Below the pieces are notes generated by a model that worked only from the letters and a program-made list of their open reading frames with translations, was not told the origin of the DNA and made no database searches. From Dickeya undicola (GTDB lineage: Bacteria; Pseudomonadota; Gammaproteobacteria; Enterobacterales; Enterobacteriaceae): DNA of 56,914 bases. Where the stretch lies: NCBI RefSeq assembly GCF_000784735.1, contig NZ_JSYG01000030.1, forward strand, positions 1 through 56,914. The letters run 5' to 3'. A program made the translations under genes and the position numbers. Positions 18,701-25,540 of the stretch are shown here, piece by piece (position 1 is the first letter of the stretch; each line of letters begins with the position of its first letter).

Positions 18701-19291
18701 ATTAATCGCCGCCTGCGGCAGCAGGGCGTGCAATTGCGCGTCGCTCAGTGGCTCGATTTTGTTGATTTCGTGCGAGGTGCGAAAGCCGTCAAAGAAATGA
18801 ATAAACGGCAGGCGGCTGTTGAGGCTCGCCATCTGGGAAATCAGCGCGAAGTCCTGCGCTTCCTGCACATTGCTGGCGCACAGCATAGCGCAACCGGTCT
18901 GGCGCACCGCCATCACGTCCGAATGGTCGCAGAAAATGGATAACGCATGGGTCGCCACGGTACGGGCGGCGACGTGCAGCACAAACGGCGTCAACTGACC
19001 GGCCAGTTTGTACAGCGTCGGGATCATCAGCAACAGGCCCTGCGAGGACGTAAAGGTCGTGGACAGCGCACCGGTCTGCAATGCACCGTGCACGGTGGCG
19101 ATGGCCCCCGCTTCGGACTGCATTTCAACCACCCGAGGCGTATCTCCCCAGATATTCTTGCGTTCGTCGCTCGACCAGGCGGCGGCTTGTTCGGCCATAG
19201 TGGAACTGGGCGTGATGGGGTAGATAGCGATAACTTCATTGGTTCGCCAGGCGACCGAAGCGACCGCGTTATTACCGTCGGTGGTGATCAT
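15758..19291 (-). CDS. nifJ: Pyruvate:ferredoxin (flavodoxin) oxidoreductase
   Basis: This 1177-residue, single-chain iron-sulfur enzyme decarboxylates pyruvate to acetyl-CoA and passes electrons to flavodoxin or ferredoxin. It begins with the typical MITTDGNNAVASVAWRTNE (pyruvate-binding domain I). Two 4Fe-4S motifs lie near residues 687 (CTQCNHCVAACPHSAI) and 747 (CTGCNLCVEVCPAKD). The thiamine-diphosphate domain follows (GCSSIYGGNLPTTPWT near 845; GDGWAYDIGYGGLDH near 970). Full length matches NifJ/YdbK. It is a lone gene with no nif genes in the window, so a role in anaerobic metabolism or oxidative-stress recovery, as for E. coli YdbK, is as likely as nitrogen fixation. Confidence 0.95.
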   Translation of the reverse strand: MITTDGNNAVASVAWRTNEVIAIYPITPSSTMAEQAAAWSSDERKNIWGDTPRVVEMQSEAGAIATVHGALQTGALSTTFTSSQGLLLMIPTLYKLAGQLTPFVLHVAARTVATHALSIFCDHSDVMAVRQTGCAMLCASNVQEAQDFALISQMASLNSRLPFIHFFDGFRTSHEINKIEPLSDAQLHALLPQAAINAHRERALTPERPVIRGTASNPDTFFQAREATNPWYNAAFGHVEQAMNDFAHETGRQYQPFEYYGHPDATRVIVMMGSGVGTCEEVVDTLLTRGEKVGVVKVRLYRPFSAQHLLAAIPHSAQSIAVLDRTKEPGAQAEPLYLDVMTALAEAFSRGERPLMPKVIGGRYGLSSKEFTPQCVEATYKELALTNPRPRFTVGIYDDITHLSLPLSDQPMPTQASLEALFYGLGSDGTVSAAKNSIKIVGNSTPLFVQGYFVYDSKKAGSLTVSHMRVGPHPIHSAYLIEQADFVACHQWQFIDKYSMVERLKPGGLFLINTPYRADDLWHRLPQEVQAGLNQRQARVFCINAAKIARECQLGARINTVMQMAFFHLTQILPGGDALDKLRAAIASSYGSKGQELVERNWRALDATLAALEAVALEPVNPDSPCRPPVVSDAAPDFVKTVTAAMLAGLGDSLPVSALPPDGTWPVGTTQWEKRNIAEEVPLWKAELCTQCNHCVAACPHSAIRAKVVPADAMADAPASLQSLDVKARDMRGQKYVLQVAPEDCTGCNLCVEVCPAKDRQNPEIKAINMAPRLDHVTTEKTHYDFFLKLPEIDRSKLERIDIRTSQLITPLFEYSGACSGCGETPYIKLLTQLYGDRLLVANATGCSSIYGGNLPTTPWTTDANGRGPAWANSLFEDNAEFGLGFRLSVDQHRQRALRLLEKLKPQLPADLVADLLEDSVAADTRREQIARLRQSLSAIDSADARQLIEEADHLVDKSIWLIGGDGWAYDIGYGGLDHVMSLSENVNVLVLDTQCYSNTGGQQSKATPLGAVTKFGENGKRKARKDLGINVMMYGHVYVAQISLGAQLNQTVKAIQEAEAWPGPSLIIAYSPCEEHGYDLAFSHDQMRQLTATGFWPLYRFDPRRTAEGKPALVTDSRPPSASLSETLLNEQRFRRLNSQQPEAAAQLYEEAEADLRRRYDFLSLLAGKAEKSAQE

Positions 19292-19587
19292 GACTTAACC
19301 TTCTTTGTTGCTGAACGATGTCCCTGCGTGGCGGCTATTATCGCTATCCGGCGAGTGTTTTTGACCGATTATAGCCCACGGAGTTGTTTCAAGGTGTGTA
19401 TGGCAATTGCGTGGGCGGATACCGCGTGAACCAGAAGACTCCTTTATGTTTTTACCCTGAGTTTGGGGGGCATCGTCTGTCTGGAAAAAAATAATGTTAA
19501 TGTATCGTTAATCTAGTTAGGGTATTGCATCTGTAGCACGCCCAGTTCGCCGCAATGGGGCGGACTGATTACCGCCGTCGGACATTA

Positions 19588-19602
19588 GCCGAAAATTTCG
19601 GC
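19588..19602. repeat. Palindrome in the 515-base nifJ upstream gap
   Basis: GCCGAAAATTTCGGC is a 7-bp perfect inverted repeat around one base, nested inside a looser CCGCCG...CGGCGG pair (19572-19604). The gap 19292-19806 separates nifJ from the divergent gene at 19807; it must hold both promoters. Nothing else in it looks coding. Confidence 0.4.
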
Positions 19603-19806
19603 GGTTGCCCACAAAGCGTGACGGGGCAAGTGGAAGGATAGGTATCTGCGCCTATGCTGAAAGTAAAGCACCGAAACGCCTGACAGGGCATTAGCGGCAG
19701 ACTGGAAGAAAAGGCCCAGACGCGATCGTTAAGGAAATCTGTTCATATCTCAGGGAAATGCTTCGCGTTCTTCGGGGATTATCGACGTTGACGAAGGAAC
19801 AGCACT

Positions 19807-20229
19807 ATGTTTATCGATCTGAGAGACAAAATGGTATCGGTATTAGCCAGAATCCGTGAAAGAGGCTACGGACCGGAAGAAGCCATCAATCATATTGTTC
19901 AATCTCTGGGCAGCCGTTACAGCGATGTGTCCAAAGTCAATGTGCTGACCTCGAAACTGATTGCCGATGTGATTCATTCCACCTATCAGGATGAAACCTC
20001 ACCGCTGGAGATAGCGGGGATCATCCGCATCTTGGGTTACGCCAGTTGGGATGTCGTGGGGGGGATTCATGAGCAGTTTCCACAGTTAACCGCAGAGGAA
20101 GTCGGGCGATTAATCCTGCATGAAAAGGTTTACCCCACCACTGACCGCGCTGCGTTTATCTCCGCCATGACTTACGGGGGATTCTCCCGCGAGGAAAGCG
20201 AGCAGGCAGCGAATAGCCTGTATTCTTGA
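19807..20229 (+). CDS. Uncharacterised 140-residue soluble protein
   Basis: I do not recognise this protein. It is soluble, with no signal peptide or membrane segment, and appears mainly alpha-helical. It begins MFIDLRDKMVSVLARIRERG and carries three similar acidic helix-turn-helix-like stretches (EEAINHIVQSLGSRYSD, EIAGIIRILGYASWDVV and EEVGRLILHEKVY), which might be internal repeats of a small helical module. A clear ribosome site (GAAGGAAC) precedes the ATG by six bases. Codon use is like its neighbours. It is divergent from nifJ across a long gap and shows no operon partner. Confidence 0.7.
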   Translation: MFIDLRDKMVSVLARIRERGYGPEEAINHIVQSLGSRYSDVSKVNVLTSKLIADVIHSTYQDETSPLEIAGIIRILGYASWDVVGGIHEQFPQLTAEEVGRLILHEKVYPTTDRAAFISAMTYGGFSREESEQAANSLYS

Positions 20230-20369
20230 CGTTCACCTCAGGTGGTGTTCGGGCAACGGGTGGTTGATATCAGTACCGCCCGGAACCGTTCTTCGCAACA
20301 CGCCACCTAACAGAGCGCCCATGAGCATCGTTATCGATTGCCGGGACGTGACTGATGAGGAGAACCCCG

Positions 20370-20918
20370 ATGCAGCAACCTATCCTGACTACCGAGCATC
20401 TCGTGCTGCGGCCGTTGTTGGCGCAGGATGTCACCGACGTCTGCGCGCTGTTAAACGGTGATCCCGATATTTCTGCCATGACCCTGCTGATTCCTTACCC
20501 CTGCCCGCGTGAAACGGTGGAAAACTGGATTGCCGGGATGCAGGAGAACTGGGAACAACGCAAAGGTGTGGTTTACGCCATTTGCTTGTCCCGCAGCCAG
20601 CAAATCATCGGTTCGATTTCGCTGGTTTCGCTGGAAACCGCACAACCGGAAATCGGCTACTGGCTGGGAGCGGATTTCCGGCATCACGGGTTTAGTACCG
20701 AGGCCAGCCGGGCGCTGTGCCAGTTTGCGTTCAATCAACTGGGGATCGAAAAAATCTACGGTTGTCATCTGCCACAAAATGTAGCGTCCGGCCGGGTGCT
20801 GCTTAAATGTGGTTTTCACTCGTTGGGGATGCGCCATGTGTTCCTGGCCTCTCACCAACGGCAGGAAACTGTTGCCGTGTATATGATGGACATCGCCTCC
20901 GTTCACTTTTCTGCCTAA
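20370..20918 (+). CDS. GNAT-family N-acetyltransferase (RimJ/RimL type)
   Basis: This 182-residue protein is an acetyl-CoA-dependent N-acetyltransferase. It opens with QPILTTEHLVLRPLLAQDV, the usual start of RimJ/RimL-type members, and has the acetyl-CoA-binding block QPEIGYWLGADFRHHGFSTE near residue 92, followed by EKIYGCHLPQNVASGRVLLK near 130. I take ATG 20370 because GAGGAGAA lies at the right distance; an ATG at 20355 overlaps that site. The target amine is unknown: a ribosomal protein, an amino acid or an antibiotic are all possible. Confidence 0.82.
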   Translation: MQQPILTTEHLVLRPLLAQDVTDVCALLNGDPDISAMTLLIPYPCPRETVENWIAGMQENWEQRKGVVYAICLSRSQQIIGSISLVSLETAQPEIGYWLGADFRHHGFSTEASRALCQFAFNQLGIEKIYGCHLPQNVASGRVLLKCGFHSLGMRHVFLASHQRQETVAVYMMDIASVHFSA

Positions 20919-20935
20919 CCCGTTGCTTCTTTCTT

Positions 20936-20963
20936 GTGCACGCTGAGTAAATTTGGTGCACGC
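20936..20963. promoter_or_regulatory. Paired GTGCACGC repeats upstream of the sigma-54 promoter
   Basis: GTGCACGC occurs at 20936-20943 and 20956-20963, spaced exactly 20 bases, about two helical turns. Each contains the GCAC/GTGC half-site used by NtrC-type activators, but the 7-base spacing of a true NtrC dimer site is absent. The distance to the promoter (about 130 bases) suits an enhancer. The assignment is inference. Confidence 0.35.
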
Positions 20964-21067
20964 AGGATCTCATTCCACCTGACACAGGATCGTGGCTTGA
21001 TGCCATCGATCCTCTTTTACTGTTTTATTTTCAGCCAGATAGGTTTTTTTCTCACCAGGTCGTCAGA

Positions 21068-21084
21068 TTGGCACCGTTACTGCA
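21068..21084 (+). promoter_or_regulatory. Sigma-54 (RpoN) promoter of the amino-acid uptake cluster
   Basis: TTGGCACCGTTACTGCA carries the GG (21070-21071) and GC (21082-21083) pairs with exactly ten bases between, and matches the TGGCAC-N5-TTGC pattern with a single T-to-C change. The expected start is near 21095, about 42 bases before the first gene. This implies control by an enhancer-binding activator, NtrC being the usual one for amino-acid uptake. Confidence 0.65.
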
Positions 21085-21136
21085 TTTATTCCATTGTTAC
21101 GAAAACAATTCCGTTATAACGTAAAATGGTGGCAAT

Positions 21137-22015
21137 ATGAACAAGACTGCATTTTCAGGGAAAACCAGCAAACGGTCAGGGAAAATCAAAAAACAGGCGG
21201 GTTGTGCGCTCGGCGGTCTGATGCTGATGGCGTATGCCTTGTCCGGTCAGGCAGCCAAACTGGAGGATGTACTCAAACGCGGGTACGTGGTTGTCGGCAC
21301 CGGCAGCACCAACGCTCCCTGGGGATTTCAGGGTGCGGATGGTCAGTTGCAGGGCTTTGATATCGATGTGGCGCGCATTCTTGCCAAAGGGTTGTTCAAT
21401 GATCCGAACAAGGTGCAGTTCGTGCAGCAATCGTCCGACGCCCGTATTCCCAACCTGCTGACCGACAAGGTGGATTTGACCTGTCAGGCGATGACGGTTA
21501 CCGCCCAGCGAGCCCAGCAGGTGGCGTTTACCATTCCCTATTACCGTGAAGGGGTGGCGTTGCTGCTGCTGGCTAACAGCAAATATCAGCAACTGGATGA
21601 CATGAACGCCGCTGGTACGTCGCTGCGGGTGGCGGTGCTGCAAAACGTGTATGCCGAACAATTGGTGCATCAGGCGCTGCCCAAGGCCACGGTGTCGCAG
21701 TACGACAGTGTTGACTTGATGTATCAGGCGCTGAACTCCGGCCGGGCTGATGCGGTTGCTACCGACCAGTCTTCGGCGCGCTGGCTGATGGTGCAAACCC
21801 CTGGGCGTTACCACTCGCCGGATTATGCCTGGAGCCCACAAACCTACTCCTGCGCGCTGAAACGGGGTGATCAGGAATGGCTGAATTACATCAATACCGC
21901 CTTGCATGAAGCCATGAGCGGGGTGGATTTCGGTGACTACGCCGCCGCCTATAAGAAATGGTTTGGCGTCACGCTGCCGTCACCGGCAATCGGTTTTCCG
22001 GTGGAATACAAATGA
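21137..22015 (+). CDS. Periplasmic amino-acid-binding protein (SBP family 3)
   Basis: This 292-residue protein binds the substrate of the amino-acid ABC importer encoded downstream. An unusually long basic N-region (about 22 residues) precedes the hydrophobic core, with likely cleavage after SGQA near residue 39. The mature part has the SBP-3 pattern: VGTGSTNAPWGFQGADGQLQ near residue 53, GFDIDVARILAKGL near 74, VDLTCQAMTVTAQRAQQVAF near 113. The ligand-binding Asp near the GFDIDVA and the Arg near TAQRA region are present. Ligand identity is not readable, but the enzymes in the same cluster point to a D-amino acid or a beta-hydroxy amino acid. Confidence 0.85.
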   Translation: MNKTAFSGKTSKRSGKIKKQAGCALGGLMLMAYALSGQAAKLEDVLKRGYVVVGTGSTNAPWGFQGADGQLQGFDIDVARILAKGLFNDPNKVQFVQQSSDARIPNLLTDKVDLTCQAMTVTAQRAQQVAFTIPYYREGVALLLLANSKYQQLDDMNAAGTSLRVAVLQNVYAEQLVHQALPKATVSQYDSVDLMYQALNSGRADAVATDQSSARWLMVQTPGRYHSPDYAWSPQTYSCALKRGDQEWLNYINTALHEAMSGVDFGDYAAAYKKWFGVTLPSPAIGFPVEYK

Positions 22016-22061
22016 GGGAGCGGCACCGGGCGTGGTCAACGCCCGGTGCTGAGGTAATGCG

Positions 22062-22739
22062 ATGAATTATCAACTGAATTTCACGCCGGTCTGGCAAAAC
22101 CTGGATGTGCTGTTATCCGGGTTGTGGCTGGGGCTAGCGCTGTCGCTGGTGTCGATTCTGCTGGGATGTGTGCTGGGGCTGCTGGCGGCGTTCGGTTCGT
22201 TATCCCGCCACCGCGGATGGCGTTGGCTGTCATTGGGCTATGTCACCGTGGTGCGCAACCTACCGATCCTAATTTTGATCCTGCTGGTTTACTTTGCGCT
22301 GCCAGGCATCGGCATCATGCTCGACCAGATAGGATCATTTATTGTTACGTTATCTTTCTACGCCGGTGCCTATCTCACCGAAGTGTTCCGGGCCGGGCTA
22401 CTTAACATTCCGGCGGGTCAGCGTGAGGCCGGGCAGGCCATTGGGCTAACGGAGTGGCAAATCAAACGCTGGATCATCATCCCGGTGATGTTTCGCAACG
22501 TACTGCCGTCGCTGGGCAACAACTTCATCTCCCTGTTCAAGGACACCTCGCTGGCTGCCGCCATCGCGGTGCCGGAACTCACGTTCTATGCGCGCAAAAT
22601 CAATCTGGAAAGCTACCGGGTGATTGAAACCTGGCTGGTGACCAGCCTGCTGTACATCGTGAGTTGTTATCTGATCGCCAGTGTGCTGCGGCTACTGGAG
22701 AAGCGCCTGTCACTGGCGCATCAGGAGAAATCATCATGA
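22062..22739 (+). CDS. Amino-acid ABC importer permease (HisM/GltK type), first
   Basis: This 225-residue inner-membrane protein has about five membrane helices and the polar-amino-acid permease signature: VVRNLPILILILLVYFALPG near residue 66, the AYLTEVFRAGLLNIPAGQRE loop near 107, then GQAIGLTEWQ, the coupling segment for the ATPase. It lies 46 bases after the binding-protein gene; its stop overlaps the start of the second permease by four bases. Confidence 0.87.
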   Translation: MNYQLNFTPVWQNLDVLLSGLWLGLALSLVSILLGCVLGLLAAFGSLSRHRGWRWLSLGYVTVVRNLPILILILLVYFALPGIGIMLDQIGSFIVTLSFYAGAYLTEVFRAGLLNIPAGQREAGQAIGLTEWQIKRWIIIPVMFRNVLPSLGNNFISLFKDTSLAAAIAVPELTFYARKINLESYRVIETWLVTSLLYIVSCYLIASVLRLLEKRLSLAHQEKSS

Positions 22740-23398
22740 ACGATCCTTTTAGCTGGTGGTATCAACTGTGGCAGGCGAAATCGACGCTGGCCCAGGGGTT
22801 TCTGGTCACGCTCAGTAGTTCGCTGCTGGCGATTCTGGCGGGCAGTGTGGCCGGGGCATGGGTTGGGCTGGCGATGACTTTCGGTCAGCGCACCTTGCGG
22901 TGGTTGTTTCGTTTTTACATTGACGTGATACGCGGCACACCGGTGCTGGTTCTGGTGCTGGCCTGTTTTTATATCGCACCGGCGCTGGGGTGGTCTATCG
23001 GCGCATTTGAGGCCGGGGTGCTGGCTTTGGCGTTGTTTTGCAGTTCACACGTGGCGGAGATCATCCGCGGCGCGCTACAGGCGGTGCCAAAAGGACAAAG
23101 CGAGGCGGCCAAAGCTATCGGCCTGACTTTCTGGCAGGACCTGCGTTACGTGCAACTGCCGCAGGCGTTGCGGCAAATCCTGCCGACCTGGGTGAATTCG
23201 GCGGCGGAAATCGTCAAAGCCTCGACGCTGCTGTCGGTGATTGGCGTGGCGGATTTGCTGCTGAGTTCACAGCAGGTGATTGCCCGCACCTTTATGACGC
23301 TGCAGTTCTACGCCTTTGCCGGGCTGCTGTTTTTTATCATCAACTTTTCCATCGAGTGCGTGGGGCGCTATCTGGAAAAACGAGTGAGGTTGCCATGA
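22736..23398 (+). CDS. Amino-acid ABC importer permease, second
   Basis: This 220-residue permease is the partner of the preceding one. It has the [20 protein letters not shown] motif near residue 65 and the coupling loop [20 protein letters not shown] near 105. The ATG at 22736 overlaps the upstream stop (ATGA). A longer reading begins inside the previous gene but has no reason to be used. Its own stop overlaps the ATPase start by four bases. Confidence 0.87.
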   Translation: MNDPFSWWYQLWQAKSTLAQGFLVTLSSSLLAILAGSVAGAWVGLAMTFGQRTLRWLFRFYIDVIRGTPVLVLVLACFYIAPALGWSIGAFEAGVLALALFCSSHVAEIIRGALQAVPKGQSEAAKAIGLTFWQDLRYVQLPQALRQILPTWVNSAAEIVKASTLLSVIGVADLLLSSQQVIARTFMTLQFYAFAGLLFFIINFSIECVGRYLEKRVRLP

Positions 23399-24186
23399 GT
23401 CACACGGATACCCTAACCGCCTCGCAGCCGCTGCTGCGCATCACCGACCTGCACAAACGTTACGGCGAGGTCGAGGTGCTCAAAGGCGTGGAACTGACCA
23501 TGCACAAAGGCGATGTGGTGACGCTGATTGGCTCCAGCGGTTCGGGAAAAACCACACTGCTACGTTGCGTCAACCTGTTGGAAGAGTTTCAGACTGGCGA
23601 AATCCGGCTCAACGATCAGCCCATCGGTTACTACCACCGTAACGAACAACGCCTGCGCCATCCGGACCGGGTCATCGCGCAACACCGCGCCATGACCGGA
23701 ATGGCCTTTCAACAGTTCAACCTGTTCCCGCATTTGACGGCACTGGAAAACGTGACACTGGGGCTGCTGAAGGTAAAACGCCTGCCGAAAGACGATGCTA
23801 TCGCTATTGCTGAACGCTGGCTGGAGCGGGTTGGGCTACTGGCGCGGCGACATCATCGGCCGGGGCAGTTGTCCGGCGGTCAGCAGCAGCGCGTTGCCAT
23901 TGCGCGTGCCATCGCCATGAACCCCAGCCTGATGCTGTTTGACGAAGTAACCTCGGCCCTGGACCCGGAACTGGTGGGAGAAGTGCTGGCGGTGGTGAAA
24001 AGCCTGGCTGAAGACGGCATGACTATGTTGCTGGTCACTCACGAGATGCGTTTCGCTTACGAGGTGTCAGATCGCATCATTTTCATGAATCAGGGGCGGA
24101 TTGAAGAACAGGGGACACCGGAACAGCTATTTCATCACCCGGCGTCGCCGCGTTTAGCCGAGTTCCTGAAGCATTCGCATATTTGA
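23395..24186 (+). CDS. Amino-acid ABC importer ATPase (GlnQ/HisP type)
   Basis: This 263-residue ATPase powers the importer. Walker A is GSSGSGKTT near residue 45, followed by the family's [10 protein letters not shown]; the Q-loop is [19 protein letters not shown], the signature [16 protein letters not shown], and Walker [21 protein letters not shown]. Note the insert of about 12 residues before the Q-loop ([16 protein letters not shown]), longer than in GlnQ, as in HisP/ArtP-like members. The ATG overlaps the permease stop. Confidence 0.9.
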   Translation: MSHTDTLTASQPLLRITDLHKRYGEVEVLKGVELTMHKGDVVTLIGSSGSGKTTLLRCVNLLEEFQTGEIRLNDQPIGYYHRNEQRLRHPDRVIAQHRAMTGMAFQQFNLFPHLTALENVTLGLLKVKRLPKDDAIAIAERWLERVGLLARRHHRPGQLSGGQQQRVAIARAIAMNPSLMLFDEVTSALDPELVGEVLAVVKSLAEDGMTMLLVTHEMRFAYEVSDRIIFMNQGRIEEQGTPEQLFHHPASPRLAEFLKHSHI

Positions 24187-24229
24187 ACAGATATCCATTT
24201 TTGAACACGCATAATTTAAGGAGTGCGAC

Positions 24230-24613
24230 ATGAGTATTATCCGTTATGGTGCCGGGGAGAAAGGCGCAGGGGGCCAGCCGTTGCCGTTCGCTCGGGCAGT
24301 AGAGGCTGACGGCTGGTTGTATGTGTCCGGCCAGGTGGCAATGGAACACGGTGAGATTATCGACGGCGGGATTATCGCCCAGTCTCATCAGGCGATTCAG
24401 AACCTGGTCGCTATTTTGCATGAAGCTGGATATGGGCTGGAACACGTGGTCAGGGTGGGTGTCTGGCTGGATGACCCGCGTGATTTCTGGAGTTTTAACC
24501 GCGTATTCAGCGAGTATTTCGGCGCGGCGGCTCCAGCTCGCGCCTGTGTTCAGTCCAGTATGATGGTAGATTGTAAAGTCGAAGTGGACTGCGTGGCTTA
24601 TAAGGCGAAATAG
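24230..24613 (+). CDS. RidA/YjgF/YER057c-family protein
   Basis: This 127-residue protein belongs to the Rid family, whose founding member hydrolyses reactive enamine/imine products of PLP dehydratases to ketoacids. The family pattern is seen in WLYVSGQVAMEHGEIIDG near residue 26, HEAGYGLEHVVRVGVWLDDP near 63, and PARACVQSSMM near 103, whose Arg is the carboxylate-binding residue of RidA; the Glu near the C-terminus of RidA is Asp here (VEVDCVA). Being in one cluster with a D-serine-dehydratase-like enzyme gives it a clear job: to clear 2-aminoacrylate or 2-aminocrotonate. Its last codons form the first unit of a tandem repeat. Confidence 0.87.
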   Translation: MSIIRYGAGEKGAGGQPLPFARAVEADGWLYVSGQVAMEHGEIIDGGIIAQSHQAIQNLVAILHEAGYGLEHVVRVGVWLDDPRDFWSFNRVFSEYFGAAAPARACVQSSMMVDCKVEVDCVAYKAK

Positions 24614-24688
24614 CCGAATGCGTAAGGCAAAATAGCCGAATGCGTAAGGCAAAATAGCCGAATGCGTAAGGCAAAATAGCCGAATGCG
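24601..24688 (+). repeat. Four tandem copies of a 22-bp unit at the end of the ridA-type gene
   Basis: Units start at 24601, 24623, 24645 and 24667. Copies 2 to 4 are identical (TAAGGCAAAATAGCCGAATG plus CG); copy 1 differs by one base and encodes the last residues and TAG stop of the Rid-family gene. The array thus arose by duplication of the gene end. Four near-identical copies suggest recent expansion. Confidence 0.95.
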
Positions 24689-24757
24689 GCGGCGCGGTGG
24701 TTTTTCGCAGCATAACGACATAATGCAGAACAACGATTTGGGGTAAGGAGCTCCGCA

Positions 24758-25522
24758 ATGACAGCACCCGACATCCGACGCCGGGCCAGGGGAATCGACC
24801 GGGCGTTCGATATCCTCGATTTCCTGAAACAGCAGCGTCAGCCGATGCGGCCCAACGATATCGCCAAGGGGATCAATGCCCCGAAATCGACGGTGTACGA
24901 GATGGTGGCATTGTTGCAGGAGCGTCGGCTTCTGGAAGCGGTGGGCAATGACGGCATGGTGTATCTGGGGCGGGAGCTCTATTTCCTCGGGCAGGCACAT
25001 TTAAGTCACTTTGATTTTTCCCGCGAATCGGACCGTTTTTTGCAGCAGATCGTAGCGAAGACCGGCGAAACGGCGCAGATGTGCCTGCTCAACGGGAATA
25101 AATACAACGTGGCGCTAATGCGCGAAGGGGAACGGGCGTTTCGTATCTCTGCCGAAGTGGGGCAAGACACACCGATCCCCTGGACGGCGTCGGGGCGGCT
25201 GTTGGTCGGCCATCTGAGCGACGATGAGATTCTGGCGTTTATCCCGCCGGATGATTTTCGGCTGCCGAATGGCGAGTGGTTGCCAACAGCGGACTATCTG
25301 GCTGAGATCCATCAGGCACGGCAGAGCGGTTTCTTTTCGTTCGACAGCATCGCGGATACCTATACCCACTGTTTTGCCGCCGGTATTTATTCAGCACGTC
25401 GCTGTGTCGCCACTTTTTGTATCGTGGCACCACGCGGTGATGCGTATACCCATTATGAACATTATCGGGATGTACTGCTGACATGCGCCCGCGAGATGGA
25501 AGCGCGCGTGTCCGGGCAGTGA
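24758..25522 (+). CDS. IclR-family transcriptional regulator
   Basis: This 254-residue regulator has an N-terminal winged helix (residues about 8-70: RGIDRAFDILDFLKQQRQPM, then the recognition part INAPKSTVYEMVALLQERRL) and a C-terminal IclR ligand-binding domain (about 85-250), with CLLNGNKYNVALMREGERAF and TPIPWTASGRLLVGHLSDDE, and an ending FCIVAPRGDAYTHYEHY. The ATG has AAGGAG eight bases upstream. It is embedded between the Rid gene and the PLP enzyme gene and most likely senses the substrate or product of this pathway. Confidence 0.88.
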   Translation: MTAPDIRRRARGIDRAFDILDFLKQQRQPMRPNDIAKGINAPKSTVYEMVALLQERRLLEAVGNDGMVYLGRELYFLGQAHLSHFDFSRESDRFLQQIVAKTGETAQMCLLNGNKYNVALMREGERAFRISAEVGQDTPIPWTASGRLLVGHLSDDEILAFIPPDDFRLPNGEWLPTADYLAEIHQARQSGFFSFDSIADTYTHCFAAGIYSARRCVATFCIVAPRGDAYTHYEHYRDVLLTCAREMEARVSGQ

Positions 25523-25540
25523 CATCAGAGGGAGTGTGCT

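Noticed and set aside
15758-19291. nifJ as evidence for a nitrogen-fixation island
   Set aside because: No other nif gene is in the window and nifJ-like genes occur in many enterics that do not fix nitrogen.
24601-24688. CRISPR array reading of the 22-bp repeats
   Set aside because: Units are directly adjacent with no spacers and there are no cas genes nearby.
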